A stretch of DNA of 32,706 nucleotides from Massilia sp. UBA2604 (lineage in GTDB: Bacteria; Pseudomonadota; Gammaproteobacteria; Burkholderiales; Burkholderiaceae_D), in assembly GCA_002339265.1 (NCBI GenBank), contig DDKG01000311.1, positions 1-32,706 of the forward strand, written 5' to 3'. Within the stretch, counting starts at the first letter, position 1. Every line of letters begins with the position of its first letter. Position numbers and translations under genes: made by a program. Shown piece by piece: positions 1-8,105 of the stretch. A model generated the notes under the pieces. The model made no database searches and was not told the DNA's origin. It saw nothing but the letters and a program-made list of their open reading frames with translations.

Positions 1-222
1 GAACGATTCGCGCAGGTTCGCAAACAGCAGTGCCAGTTCGCGCCGCGTCGGCAGCGCCCCCCCATGGCCGTTGGCCCAGTCCACGGCCGTGGGCCAGCTG
101 ACGTCGGAGGAGTCGCCTGGCAGCAGGACCAGGTGGTAGTCGGGTTCGTCCTTGCCCAAGATCAGTCCGGCATATTCCTCGCCGTCTTGCAGCATTCCCC
201 GGATTTGCATGTATTCGCCCAT
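1..222 (-). CDS. DUF1566-type protein, partial (N-terminal 74 residues)
   Basis: The start codon lies at 222-220 on the minus strand, preceded by a good ribosome binding site (GAGGTG). The gene runs off the left edge, so only 74 codons are visible. The visible part has a short beta-rich segment, then WPTAVDWANGHGG and LPTRRELALLFAN. The W-x2-A-x2-WA...GG-x-LPTRRE-x-ALL-x-N pattern is typical of DUF1566/Lcl-C type domains, often found in phage-related or surface proteins. The function is unknown. It is transcribed divergently from the lipoprotein gene at 443. The family assignment rests on my recollection of this motif. Confidence 0.75.
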   Translation of the reverse strand, partial: MGEYMQIRGMLQDGEEYAGLILGKDEPDYHLVLLPGDSSDVSWPTAVDWANGHGGALPTRRELALLFANLRESF

Positions 223-377
223 TGAAATCACCTCGTGTTAAGTAGCCGTGGGATAAGACTGCTGAGCGCGACTTTTGGTTTCGTGTTCAGTTCGATCTAG
301 ATCATGGGCCGGTTTAATATCTACGGAGAAGAATTTTGCAGAGATTGATATTACGAGGAGAAATTTCTTCAGGTGAA

Positions 378-425
378 TTGAACTTAGGAAGTTGACGCTA
401 CTCAAAAGGGTTACATTCTTTAATT
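378..425 (+). promoter_or_regulatory. Shared upstream module, copy A (lipoprotein gene)
   Basis: TTGAACTTAGGAAGTT at 378-393 is followed at 407-425 by AGGGTTACATT, one variable base and TTTAATT. It ends 17 bases before the ATG at 443. The same block sits at nearly the same distance before the beta-helix genes at 1325 and 2787. The core AACTT-AGG-AAGTT is an inverted repeat, as expected for an operator. I cannot assign a standard -35/-10 pair or a regulator. Confidence 0.6.
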
Positions 426-442
426 GAGTTGAGGATCTTCCG

Positions 443-928
443 ATGAAAAAAGCTGTGACCTTCGCTTCGTCAATCCGCCTCAAGGCTGCGCTGTGCTGCA
501 GCGTCGCCGTCCTGCTCACCGCCTGCGGCGGTATGGCCGACGAGTCCGCCAACCAGCAGTTGCTGGCTGATACGGTCACCAGCGAGACCACGGAGGCAGC
601 GGGCGCCAGGACCACGGGCGCCGTCGACGCCATCCCCGCGGCGCCGGAGACTGTCGCGCAGGACCCCACAACGCCTGATGCGGCCGCGCCGGCGGCCTAC
701 GGCAGCGCCGCACCGGCCATGCCGGACCCGGCGCCGGCCCCGACGGACAATGGCATCGCCACAGCCGCACCGGCCATCCAGGCCGCCGACGGCAGCGCCC
801 CGGCGTCGAACGAATTCAATCTCAACGGCTATCAGGACGCCGCGTCCTCATCCGATGCCGCGACACAGGGCTCGACGGCAGCAGGGAGCCCCGACGGCCA
901 GTACGCCACGCAGCTACCGGCCGCGTAG
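443..928 (+). CDS. Ala/Pro/Thr-rich lipoprotein of unknown function
   Basis: This encodes 161 aa. Residues 1-28 form a signal peptide with a positively charged start (MKK...R..K), a hydrophobic core and the lipobox LLTAC, so Cys28 should be lipidated. The mature part is low complexity (Ala, Pro, Thr, Ser, Asp) with no recognisable domain and is probably disordered. GAGGA at 431-435 gives a ribosome binding site 7 bases before the ATG. The upstream module is shared with the beta-helix genes that follow, which suggests co-regulation although the proteins are unrelated. A strong terminator follows at 1050-1074. I do not recognise a family. It could be a surface-exposed spacer or a regulon-linked exoprotein. 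Confidence 0.75.
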   Translation: MKKAVTFASSIRLKAALCCSVAVLLTACGGMADESANQQLLADTVTSETTEAAGARTTGAVDAIPAAPETVAQDPTTPDAAAPAAYGSAAPAMPDPAPAPTDNGIATAAPAIQAADGSAPASNEFNLNGYQDAASSSDAATQGSTAAGSPDGQYATQLPAA

Positions 929-1049
929 TCACCACGCTCTGTCTACTCCTGCGCCTGCCGCAGCAAGCGCATCCTCAAGGTGCCGGTATTCGTCCATCGC
1001 GTTGGACGAGCCAGACCTGCAGTAAGTACCAATCGACACGCTTCCATCC

Positions 1050-1074
1050 GGGCCCGCCAAGGGCCCATTTTTTT
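1050..1074 (+). terminator. Rho-independent terminator after lipoprotein gene
   Basis: GGGCCC (1050-1055), loop GCCAA, GGGCCC (1061-1066), then A and seven T. It lies about 120 bases after the lipoprotein stop. The sequence after the stem (CCATTTTTT-GCG-GTGTTC) recurs after beta-helix copy 1 near 2641. Confidence 0.85.
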
Positions 1075-1261
1075 GCGCGTGTTCCAGACGCTTACTGCAC
1101 GGTACACATCGCGTACGCGGCAGCAGACGCAGGCAATGCCTTCTGGTTTGCAGCGCGTTCCAGCATCTGCTGTGTTCGGTAGGAAACTGCTGAGCATTCC
1201 ATTTCTATAGATACATTGCCTCATAAAATTAGTGCCTGCAGAAAAAATTTCCCAAAAAAAG

Positions 1262-1308
1262 TTGAACTTAGGAAGTTTCCTGCGCTCAAAGGGTTACATT
1301 GTTTAATT
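1262..1308 (+). promoter_or_regulatory. Shared upstream module, copy B (beta-helix copy 1)
   Basis: TTGAACTTAGGAAGTT (1262-1277), then AGGGTTACATT (1290-1300) and TTTAATT. It is almost identical to copy C at 2724-2770, including the flanking sequence, and matches copy A in the core. It ends 16 bases before the ATG at 1325. Confidence 0.65.
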
Positions 1309-1324
1309 AGGGTAAGACGCATTC

Positions 1325-2478
1325 ATGCAGACCTTCGCTACCTTCGCTTCGATCCGTACCAACGTCACCCGCGCCGCTGGCGCCGTCGCTTTGCTGGCCA
1401 CCGCCATGTCGGCCAACGCCGCGACCATCCCGACCACCCCGAACAATTTCTACGTCTCGCCGACCGGCTCGGACACCGCCGCCGGCACCAAGGCTGCACC
1501 GTTCAAGACCCTGGCGCGGGCCGCGAAGGCAGCGACCAAAGCGGCACGACCGTGTTCGTGGCGCCGGGTATCTATGCCGGCGGTTACAAGACCACTGCCA
1601 GCGGCACCGCAAGCAGCCGTATCTACTGGGTGTCGACGACGAAATGGGGCGCCAAGATCGTGCCGCCGGCGAATTCGACCAATAACAGCGCCTGGGACAA
1701 CCGCGGCAACTACGTCAGCATCATCGGTTTCGACATCGACGGCAGCAAGCTCGGCAGCGGCACCAAATGGGTCCACGGCATCTATACCGGCGGTTCGTAC
1801 AATGTGATCGAAGGTAACCACGTGCACCACATGGCCACCACCATCCCGTGCAACAGCGCGGGCGGCTCGGCGATCGGCGTGGACAGCTACTACAAGGGCG
1901 TGAAGGGTGACGTGATCGGCAACGTCGTCAACGATATCGGCCCAGCCGGCTGCACCTACGTCCAGGGCATTTATCACAGCACCTCGGGCACGATCAAGAA
2001 CAACATCGTGTACCGCGTCGGCTCGGCAGCGATCCACCTGTGGCACGACGCGACCGACGTCCAGATCGTCAACAACACGGTGAGCTCGTCGGTGTTCGGC
2101 ATCATCGTCGGCGGTGGCGACTTCTACTTCACGAAGGCCGGCGCCAACAACGTCCACGTGCACAACAACATCGTGTACGACAACAAGTATGGCATCTCGG
2201 AGCAGGGCACCACGGGCAAGGGCAACACCTATAAAAATAACCTGGTCACCAAGAACACGACCTATAACTTCCAGCTGCGTAACGGCCTGACCCATACCGG
2301 CACCATCAGCTCGGAACCGCTGTTCGCCGGTTACTCGCGCACTGCGGCGCTGCCGAACTACAAGCTGTCGACCAGCTCGCCGGCGATCGGCCGCGGCCTG
2401 GCCACCTATGCCCCGGCTGCCGACATTGACGGCAAGGCACGCGGCAGCGCCATCGACCTCGGCGCTTACCAGCACTAA
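1325..2478 (+). pseudogene. Secreted right-handed beta-helix protein, copy 1, frameshifted
   Basis: This is homologous along its whole length to the intact gene at 2787-3941. It starts at 1325 with the same signal peptide (MQTFAT...MSANA). The frame is lost at about 1542: where the paralogues read AAG-GCC-GGC-ACG, this copy reads AAA-GC-GGC-ACG, one base short. The rest of the protein (VFVAPGIYAGGYKTT... to LGAYQH) continues in another frame to the stop at 2478. Everything else looks intact, with no further stops, so this is either a very recent mutation, a phase-variable or programmed shift, or a sequencing error. The family would be an exported pectate-lyase-like or DUF1565-type solenoid of unknown substrate. 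In the other frame an ORF opens at 1216, but it lacks a signal peptide and is not a plausible start. Confidence 0.85.
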
Positions 2479-2786
2479 GCAGCACTGGGCAGGATCCGGC
2501 TCGACCCGCAATCGTCGACCGACCCGGAAATCACCGCCCTGCGCATGGCCTCGCATGCGCGTCTTGCGGCCTGCCTCACACCAAGTGCGGGGCCGCTTCA
2601 GATCACTCAGCAAGTCCGTCCTTTGGTGCGCCTCATGCAGGCCATTTTTTGCGAGTGTTCGATTTCCATAGGGAAATTTCCTATAGAAATTTAATACTCC
2701 CAGAAAAAATTTCCTAAAAAAAGTTGAACTTAGGAAGTTTCCTGCGCTCAAAGGGTTACATTGTTTAATTAGGGCAAGACACATTC
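2479..2786. other. Intergenic stretch between beta-helix copies 1 and 2
   Basis: No gene is seen. A weak GCCT...AGGC hairpin followed by six T near 2627-2648 may terminate copy 1. The 3' part carries upstream module C. The region looks like a duplicate of the 1060-1324 spacer with an internal deletion. Confidence 0.6.
2724..2770 (+). promoter_or_regulatory. Shared upstream module, copy C (beta-helix copy 2)
   Basis: TTGAACTTAGGAAGTT (2724-2739), AGGGTTACATT (2752-2762) and TTTAATT, ending 16 bases before the ATG at 2787. Near-identical to module B over about 90 bases, so the promoter was duplicated along with the gene. Confidence 0.65.
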
Positions 2787-3941
2787 ATGCAGACCTTCGC
2801 TACCACCGCTTCGATCCGTACCAACATCACCCGCGCCGCCGCGGCCGTCGCTTTGCTGGCCGCCGCCATGTCGGCCAATGCCGCGACCATCCCGACCACC
2901 CCGAACAATTTCTACGTCTCGCCAACCGGATCGGACACCGCCGCCGGCACCAAGGCAGCGCCGTTCAAGACCCTGGCCCGCGCCGCCAAGGCCGCGACCA
3001 AGGCCGGCACGACCGTGTTCGTGGCGCCGGGCACCTATGCCGGTGGTTTCAAGACCACCGCCAGCGGCACCGCAAGCAGCCGTATCTACTGGGTGTCGAC
3101 GACGAAGTGGGGCGCCAAGATCGTGCCGCCAGCCAAGTCGACCAATAACAGCGCATGGGACAACCGCGGCAACTACGTCAGCATCATCGGTTTCGACGTA
3201 GACGGCAGCAAGCTGGGCACGGGCACCAAGTGGGTTCACGGCATCTATACCGGCGGTTCGTACAATGTGATCGAAGGTAACCACGTGCACCATCTGGCGA
3301 CCACCATTCCGTGCAACAGCGCCGGTGGTTCGGCGATCGGCGTGGACAGCTACTACAAGGGCGTGAAGGGTGATGTGATCGGCAATGTCGTCAACGATAT
3401 CGGCCCGGCCGGCTGCACCTATGTCCAGGGCATCTATCACAGCACTTCGGGCACGATCAAGAACAACGTCGTCTACCGCGTCGGCTCGGCGGCGATCCAC
3501 CTGTGGCACGACGCGACCGACGTCCAGATCGTCAACAACACGGTGAGCTCGTCGGTGTTCGGCATCATCGTCGGCGGTGGCGACTTCTATTTCACCAAGG
3601 CCGGCGCCAACAACGTCCACGTGCACAACAACATCGTGTACGACAACAAGTACGGCATCTCGGAGCAGGGCACGACGGGTAAAGGCAACACCTATAAGAA
3701 CAACCTGGTGACCAAGAACACGACTTATAACTTCCAGCTGCGTAACGGTTTGAAGCACACCGGCACCATCAGCTCGGAGCCGCTGTTCGCCGGCTACTCG
3801 CGCACCGCGGCAACGCCGAACTACAAGCTGTCGACCAGCTCGCCGGCAATCGGCCGCGGCCTGGCCACCTACGCGCCGAAGACAGACATCGACGGCAAGG
3901 CACGCGGCAGCGCGATTGACCTCGGCGCCTACCAGCACTAA
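2787..3941 (+). CDS. Secreted right-handed parallel beta-helix protein, copy 2
   Basis: This encodes 384 aa. Residues 1-32 are a Sec signal peptide (MQTFATTASI...AAAMSANA, predicted cut before Ala33). NNFYVSPTGSD and APFKTLARAA follow, the entry motif of DUF1565/pectate-lyase-like beta-helix proteins. Asn- and Val-rich coils then make up the solenoid (for example NVIEGNHVHH, GTIKNNVVYRV, VQIVNNTVSSS, VHVHNNIVYDN). The C-terminus is SPAIGRGLATYAPKTDIDGKARGSAIDLGAYQH, a common cap in this class. It probably acts outside the cell on a polysaccharide, but no catalytic residues can be assigned with confidence. It could equally be a structural or adhesive solenoid. It is the only intact two-part (signal plus helix) copy of the three. 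Confidence 0.85.
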   Translation: MQTFATTASIRTNITRAAAAVALLAAAMSANAATIPTTPNNFYVSPTGSDTAAGTKAAPFKTLARAAKAATKAGTTVFVAPGTYAGGFKTTASGTASSRIYWVSTTKWGAKIVPPAKSTNNSAWDNRGNYVSIIGFDVDGSKLGTGTKWVHGIYTGGSYNVIEGNHVHHLATTIPCNSAGGSAIGVDSYYKGVKGDVIGNVVNDIGPAGCTYVQGIYHSTSGTIKNNVVYRVGSAAIHLWHDATDVQIVNNTVSSSVFGIIVGGGDFYFTKAGANNVHVHNNIVYDNKYGISEQGTTGKGNTYKNNLVTKNTTYNFQLRNGLKHTGTISSEPLFAGYSRTAATPNYKLSTSSPAIGRGLATYAPKTDIDGKARGSAIDLGAYQH

Positions 3942-4157
3942 GCAGCACCCTCGCAGTACCGACCCGGACCGAAGCCAGCCCCGGCCAGCTTCATCCGGCG
4001 TCACCCGCGCCAGCGCCAGCTGGTGATCTCGTGGACGGGGGCACAAGCCCCGTTCGCTTCAACACATCAGGAGAAGCCCACGCTACCGCGTGGCCCGCCG
4101 CGCCCTGCGCGTGGCCCTCCATTGCCCGATTTTTCTCGGACTAGAAGGAAACCTCAG

Positions 4158-5543
4158 ATGAAGAGCAGCACCATGATCGCCTCGACCCTCCGCACCAACC
4201 TGACCGGTTTCGCCGCCGCAGCAACCCTGCTGCTGGCCGCCACCGCATCGGCCCAAGCCGCCACCGCTCCGCAAAACGCAGCGCCAAGCGCCGCCACCGC
4301 CGCCGCCTCGGCCCAGGAACAAGTGCGCCAGCTGTACCTGACCCTGCTCGGCCGCGAGCCGGATGCGGCCGGCCTGCAGTACTGGGCGCAGGCAGTGAGC
4401 CGCGGCGTCAGCCTGGCGAATGTCGAAGCAGAGATCAAGCGCAGCGCCGAATACACCAAACGCAATCCAGGTCCTGTCGCCGGCCCGAGCATCCCGGCCA
4501 CGCCGTACAACTATTATGTCTCGCCGACCGGTTCGGACAGCGCCGCCGGCACCAAGAACGCGCCGTTCAAGACCCTGGCGCGCGCCGCCCAGGTGGCGAC
4601 CAAGGCCGGCACCACCGTGTTCGTTGCACCCGGCACCTACGCCGGCGGCATCAGGACCACGGCCAGCGGTACCGCAAGCAGCCGTATCTACTGGGTCTCG
4701 ACGACCAAATGGGGCGCCAAGATCGTGCCGCCGGCCAAGTCGACCAACAAGACGGCCTGGGACAACCGCGGCAACTACGTCAGCATCATCGGCTTCGACG
4801 TCGACGGCAGCAAGATCGGCACCGGCACCAAGTGGGTGCTCGGCATTTACACCGGCGGCTCGTACAATGTGATCGAAGGTAACCGCGTGCACCACATGGC
4901 CACCACTATCCCGTGCAACAGCGCCGGCGGTTCGGCGATCGGCGTGGACAGCTACTACAAGGGCGTGAAGGGCGACGTGATCGGTAACGTCGTGCACGAT
5001 ATCGGCCCGGCCGGCTGCACCTACGTCCAGGGCATTTATCACAGCACCTCGGGCACGATCAAGAATAACATCGTGTACCGCGTCGGCTCGGCAGCGATCC
5101 ACCTGTGGCACGACGCGACCGACGTCCAGATCGTCAACAACACGGTGAGCTCGTCGGTGTTCGGCATCATCGTCGGCGGTGGCGACTTCTACTTCACGAA
5201 GGCCGGCGCCAACAACGTCCACGTGCACAACAACATCGTGTACGACAACAAGTACGGCATCTCGGAGCAGGGCACCACGGGCAAGGGCAACACCTATAAA
5301 AACAACCTGGTCACCAAGAACACGACCTATAACTTCCAGCTGCGTAACGGCCTGACCCATACCGGGACCATCAGCTCGGAACCGCTGTTCGCCGGTTACT
5401 CGCGCACCGCGGCAACCCCGGACTACAAGCTGACGGCAAGCTCGCCGGCAGTCGGCCGCGGCCTGGCAACCTACGCGCCGAAGACCGACATTGACGGCAA
5501 GGCACGTGGCAGCAGCATCGACCTGGGCGCCTATCAGCGTTAA
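4158..5543 (+). CDS. Secreted DUF4214 plus beta-helix protein, copy 3
   Basis: This encodes 461 aa. I chose the ATG at 4158 because AGAAGGA precedes it and it opens a signal peptide (LLLAATASAQA, residues 1 to about 34). The ORF extends upstream to 4023, but that part has no signal character. Residues about 53-101 form one DUF4214 unit (VRQLYLTLLGREPDAAGLQYW). The beta-helix domain from about residue 118 to the end is nearly identical to copies 1 and 2. DUF4214 occurs in many exported and surface-layer-associated proteins. Here it replaces the short linker of the other copies and may add attachment or calcium-dependent binding. The upstream region does not carry the module found before copies 1 and 2, so its regulation probably differs. 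A terminator follows at 5576-5610. Confidence 0.85.
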   Translation: MKSSTMIASTLRTNLTGFAAAATLLLAATASAQAATAPQNAAPSAATAAASAQEQVRQLYLTLLGREPDAAGLQYWAQAVSRGVSLANVEAEIKRSAEYTKRNPGPVAGPSIPATPYNYYVSPTGSDSAAGTKNAPFKTLARAAQVATKAGTTVFVAPGTYAGGIRTTASGTASSRIYWVSTTKWGAKIVPPAKSTNKTAWDNRGNYVSIIGFDVDGSKIGTGTKWVLGIYTGGSYNVIEGNRVHHMATTIPCNSAGGSAIGVDSYYKGVKGDVIGNVVHDIGPAGCTYVQGIYHSTSGTIKNNIVYRVGSAAIHLWHDATDVQIVNNTVSSSVFGIIVGGGDFYFTKAGANNVHVHNNIVYDNKYGISEQGTTGKGNTYKNNLVTKNTTYNFQLRNGLTHTGTISSEPLFAGYSRTAATPDYKLTASSPAVGRGLATYAPKTDIDGKARGSSIDLGAYQR

Positions 5544-5575
5544 TCCGGTTTGATGGCGGCAAGGCCGCGAGGTGA

Positions 5576-5610
5576 ATGGCCCGGACGTGCGAACGTCCGG
5601 GCCATCTTTT
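5576..5610 (+). terminator. Rho-independent terminator after beta-helix copy 3
   Basis: A perfect 12-bp stem (ATGGCCCGGACG type arms, 5576-5587 and 5594-5605) with a 6-base loop, followed by TCTTTT. The stop codon of the convergent HMCES gene begins just beyond it, so the hairpin may serve both genes. Confidence 0.85.
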
Positions 5611-6290
5611 CATTCGGCGTCGATATCGATCGGCTGTACGACCTCGGGTCCGCCGAGCCCGGCGCGGTTGACCAGCGTGCTGACCGCGTGCCACTCGAAC
5701 GCATCCGATGGCAGGGCGGCGCGGCGCGCAAACTCCAGCGCTTCCTCGCTCGAGAGCGCCGGATCGAGCCAGGTCTCGGCGTCGCGCGCATCGAGCACCA
5801 CCGGCCGCCGGTCATGGATGTCGAGCATGCCGCCCGAGGCGTCGTCGGTCACCAGCACGAAACCGGCCTCGGCGCGGTTCTCGGTAAAGCCGCCGAAATT
5901 GGCCAGGGCCAGCATGAACAGCGGCGCACCGTCGCGGCGGTGGATGTGCCAGGGCTGCTTGTGGCCCTTCTCTCCCGTCCACTCATACCAGCCTTCGGCC
6001 GGCACCAGCGCCCGCCCCGACTTGAGCAGGCCGCGCCAGTAGCGGTTGGTGAGCTTGTCCATGCGCGCATTGATCGTCACCGGCACCTTGCCCTTGGCCC
6101 AGCGCGCCTGGTAGCTCCAGTAGACGTCGTCCACCCGCCGCTCGCCATCCTGGACGTGCAGCAGGGGCCGGTAAGTGCCGGGCGGCACGTTGTAGGCCGG
6201 CGCGGATTCGCTGTCGTACACCGCGTCGAGCCAGCCGATGGCATTGGCGTAGTTGCGAGCCGTCTGGCTCTGGTCAAATCGTCCACACAT
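5610..6290 (-). CDS. yedK: Abasic-site processing protein, YedK/HMCES (SRAP) family
   Basis: This encodes 226 aa, the usual size for bacterial SRAP proteins. The start MCGRF leaves Cys2 at the N-terminus after Met removal. This Cys forms the stable thiazolidine crosslink to abasic sites in single-stranded DNA. The other conserved positions are present: Asn74 in INARMDKL, Glu103 in WYEW and His159 in IHDRRPVVL, matching N75, E105 and H160 of E. coli YedK by spacing. The usual IHDRMP has become IHDRRP. It stands alone and is divergent from the membrane-protein pair at 6412. No LexA-type site was seen in the 120-base gap. Confidence 0.95.
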   Translation of the reverse strand: MCGRFDQSQTARNYANAIGWLDAVYDSESAPAYNVPPGTYRPLLHVQDGERRVDDVYWSYQARWAKGKVPVTINARMDKLTNRYWRGLLKSGRALVPAEGWYEWTGEKGHKQPWHIHRRDGAPLFMLALANFGGFTENRAEAGFVLVTDDASGGMLDIHDRRPVVLDARDAETWLDPALSSEEALEFARRAALPSDAFEWHAVSTLVNRAGLGGPEVVQPIDIDAE

Positions 6291-6353
6291 GGCTTGATAC
6301 TAGCGCAAGCCGCATCCGGGCAGCACGCGGCAGGCGTACGAGGCGTGCGGCGT

Positions 6354-6382
6354 TTGGCCGGACCGCCCGGCAATGGTATGCT
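6354..6382 (+). promoter_or_regulatory. Probable sigma-70 promoter for the 6412 gene
   Basis: TTGGCC (6354-6359), a 17-base spacer and TATGCT (6377-6382). Each hexamer matches four of six consensus bases and the spacing is ideal. AAGGAG at 6401-6406 then provides the ribosome binding site for the ATG at 6412. Confidence 0.5.
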
Positions 6383-6411
6383 CCGGGTAATATGATTGAC
6401 AAGGAGCAGGT

Positions 6412-6816
6412 ATGGCAGCAGGCTGGTGGACCGTATTGAAGACCGTCCCATGGAGCGAGGTGATCAGCGCCGCGCCCCAGGTGGCGACCGGCGCGCGCCG
6501 CCTGTGGGACACGGTCAACCGCAAGTCGGGGGCGGTGGACCCGGCGACCGGCCTGAGCCCCGAGATGGCCGCACAAGAAGACGACATCATCGGCCTCTTG
6601 ATCGCGCGTTCCGAACAGAGCGACGCGGAGCTGAACGACTTGCGCAACCAGATGCGGTCGGCCTCCGAGCTGATCGCCAACCTGGCCGACCAGAACGCGC
6701 AGCTGATCGCCAAGATGGACGCGCAGCGCCAGAAGATCACTTGGTTGAGCGTGACCGCCGGCCTGTCCGGGCTGCTGGCTGTGGTCGCCCTGGTCCTGGT
6801 GGCAATGCGAACCTGA
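6412..6816 (+). CDS. Small coiled-coil protein with C-terminal membrane anchor
   Basis: This encodes 134 aa. Residues 1-50 contain an amphipathic Trp-containing segment (GWWTVLKTVPW). Residues about 55-108 are a charged heptad-like helix (EDDIIGLLIARSEQSDAELNDL...), probably a coiled coil. Residues about 110-131 form one transmembrane helix near the C-terminus, followed only by MRT, so this is a tail-anchored topology with the bulk in the cytoplasm. AAGGAG sits 5 bases before the ATG. The next gene starts one base after its stop, so the two are surely co-translated and may form a complex. I do not recognise a named family. Confidence 0.8.
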   Translation: MAAGWWTVLKTVPWSEVISAAPQVATGARRLWDTVNRKSGAVDPATGLSPEMAAQEDDIIGLLIARSEQSDAELNDLRNQMRSASELIANLADQNAQLIAKMDAQRQKITWLSVTAGLSGLLAVVALVLVAMRT

Positions 6817-6817
6817 G

Positions 6818-7027
6818 ATGAAGCTGGTACTGATCTGCGCAACCCTGTTCATCTTCATCTCAATGCTGCTGAATGGGGCGCGCCGGCGCGGCAAGCTCAA
6901 CGAGAGCGCGAATCGCGCCGTGACGGGCCTGGCCAACTCGATGCGCATCTTCGTGTTCGGCCTGCTGTTCTTCGTGGCGATCGTCTGCGTGGCGATGGCC
7001 TGGCACATGCTGCAAAGCCCGTCTTGA
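6818..7027 (+). CDS. Small two-helix membrane protein
   Basis: This encodes 69 aa. The two hydrophobic segments are LVLICATLFIFISMLL (residues 3-18) and MRIFVFGLLFFVAIVCVAMAW (about 42-62). They are joined by a basic loop (GARRRGKLNESANR) that should lie in the cytoplasm. The ATG is one base past the stop of the preceding gene, and no independent promoter is visible. The function is unknown. The pairing with the coiled-coil anchor protein is the only clue. Confidence 0.75.
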   Translation: MKLVLICATLFIFISMLLNGARRRGKLNESANRAVTGLANSMRIFVFGLLFFVAIVCVAMAWHMLQSPS

Positions 7028-7126
7028 CGCCGCCCGGCGCTGCCGGCGGCGATCCCGTTTCTTCCGGTGGCCCAGGGAATTCCGGTATGATCTGAATTGT
7101 TCCCCAAATTCAACATCTGCCGATCC

Positions 7127-8104
7127 GTGACCCAAACCAAGCCAGAACCCCTCAGCAGCCTGCCGGCGCGGGCGCTCAATCTCGTCGACTGCGGTGTGAT
7201 CGTGCTCGATCACGAAGGATGCATCGTCCTTTGGAACGGCTGGCTGGTGCCGCGCTCCGGCCGCGGCGCGGCCCGGATGCAGGGCCATGCGCTGATCGAA
7301 GTCTTTCCCGACCTGCGCGGATCGCGCGTCGAGGCGGCCATCCTGGCCGCGCTGCTCGAAGGCGTCGCCACCGAGCACGTGCCGCCCTCGAACAGCCGCG
7401 CGCCGTTCCCGCTGCGCGAGCCGGGCAGTTTCGACGGCGCCCTGATCGACCAGGCGGTCGCGGTCACGCCCTTCGATGAAGCCGGCCAGCGTTTCTGCCT
7501 GGTGGAGATCCGCGACGTGAGCAGCGTCGCCGTGCGCGAACGGCGCCTGCTCGAACATGCGGAGTCGCTGCGCGCGCGTTCGTATATCGACGGCCTGACC
7601 GGCATCGCCAACCGCCGCCACTTCGACGTGGCGCTGGAGCGCGAGCTGCGCCGCGCGCAGCGCGCGGATGGCGCGCTGGCGCTGCTGCTGGTGGACATCG
7701 ATTCGTTCAAGGCCTATAACGACCACTTCGGCCACCAGCAGGGCGACAGCTGCCTGACCATGGTGGCGCAGGAGCTGGCCGGCATGCTCAAGCGGCCGGC
7801 CGACCTGGCGGCGCGCTACGGCGGCGAAGAGTTCGCGGCCGTGCTGCCCGATACCACTTTGGCGCAGGCGCGCGTGCTGGCCGACCGCATCCGCGCTCAT
7901 GTCGCCGGCCTGGGCCTGCAGCAGGCGCCGGCCGCCCACCATGCGACGGTCACGCTCAGCATCGGCGTCGCCGCCTATGACCGCGCGCGCCTGAACGCGC
8001 CGGAAGCGCTGATCGAGGCGGCCGACAAGGCCTTGTATGCGGCCAAGCGTGGGGGCCGCAACCGCGTGGTGGCTGACGGCGACGTGGTGGACGCCGCCGC
8101 CTGA
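7127..8104 (+). CDS. Diguanylate cyclase with N-terminal PAS-like sensor
   Basis: With the GTG at 7127 the product is 325 aa. An in-frame TTG at 7097 is also open, but a TATGAT at 7086-7091 looks like a -10 box and would place the transcript start near 7098. Neither start has a clear ribosome binding site. The N-terminal half resembles a PAS fold (LVDCGVIVLDHEGCIVLWN...). The C-terminal GGDEF domain has DGLTGIANRRHFD, DIDSFKAYNDHFGHQQGD and an intact RYGGEEF active site, and it makes c-di-GMP from two GTP. RPAD, five residues before GGEEF, is an intact RxxD inhibitory site. No membrane segment is seen, so the sensor is cytoplasmic. The gene is convergent with paoC. Confidence 0.9.
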   Translation: MTQTKPEPLSSLPARALNLVDCGVIVLDHEGCIVLWNGWLVPRSGRGAARMQGHALIEVFPDLRGSRVEAAILAALLEGVATEHVPPSNSRAPFPLREPGSFDGALIDQAVAVTPFDEAGQRFCLVEIRDVSSVAVRERRLLEHAESLRARSYIDGLTGIANRRHFDVALERELRRAQRADGALALLLVDIDSFKAYNDHFGHQQGDSCLTMVAQELAGMLKRPADLAARYGGEEFAAVLPDTTLAQARVLADRIRAHVAGLGLQQAPAAHHATVTLSIGVAAYDRARLNAPEALIEAADKALYAAKRGGRNRVVADGDVVDAAA

Positions 8105-8105
8105 A

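Larger units (their letters stand above)
929..1324. other. Gene-free stretch between lipoprotein and beta-helix copy 1
   Basis: No convincing gene is present. The stretch holds the terminator at 1050-1074 and the shared upstream module at 1262-1308. It is clearly AT-richer towards 1200-1320, as expected of a promoter region. Confidence 0.7.

Noticed and set aside
1216..1541. Upstream extension of the 1216-2478 open frame as the start of beta-helix copy 1
   Set aside because: It encodes Arg-rich sequence without a signal peptide. The true N-terminus is in the other frame at 1325, as in copy 2.
5550..6395. 281-residue plus-strand frame over the HMCES gene
   Set aside because: The minus-strand HMCES gene has all catalytic residues. 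The plus frame is a compositional shadow.
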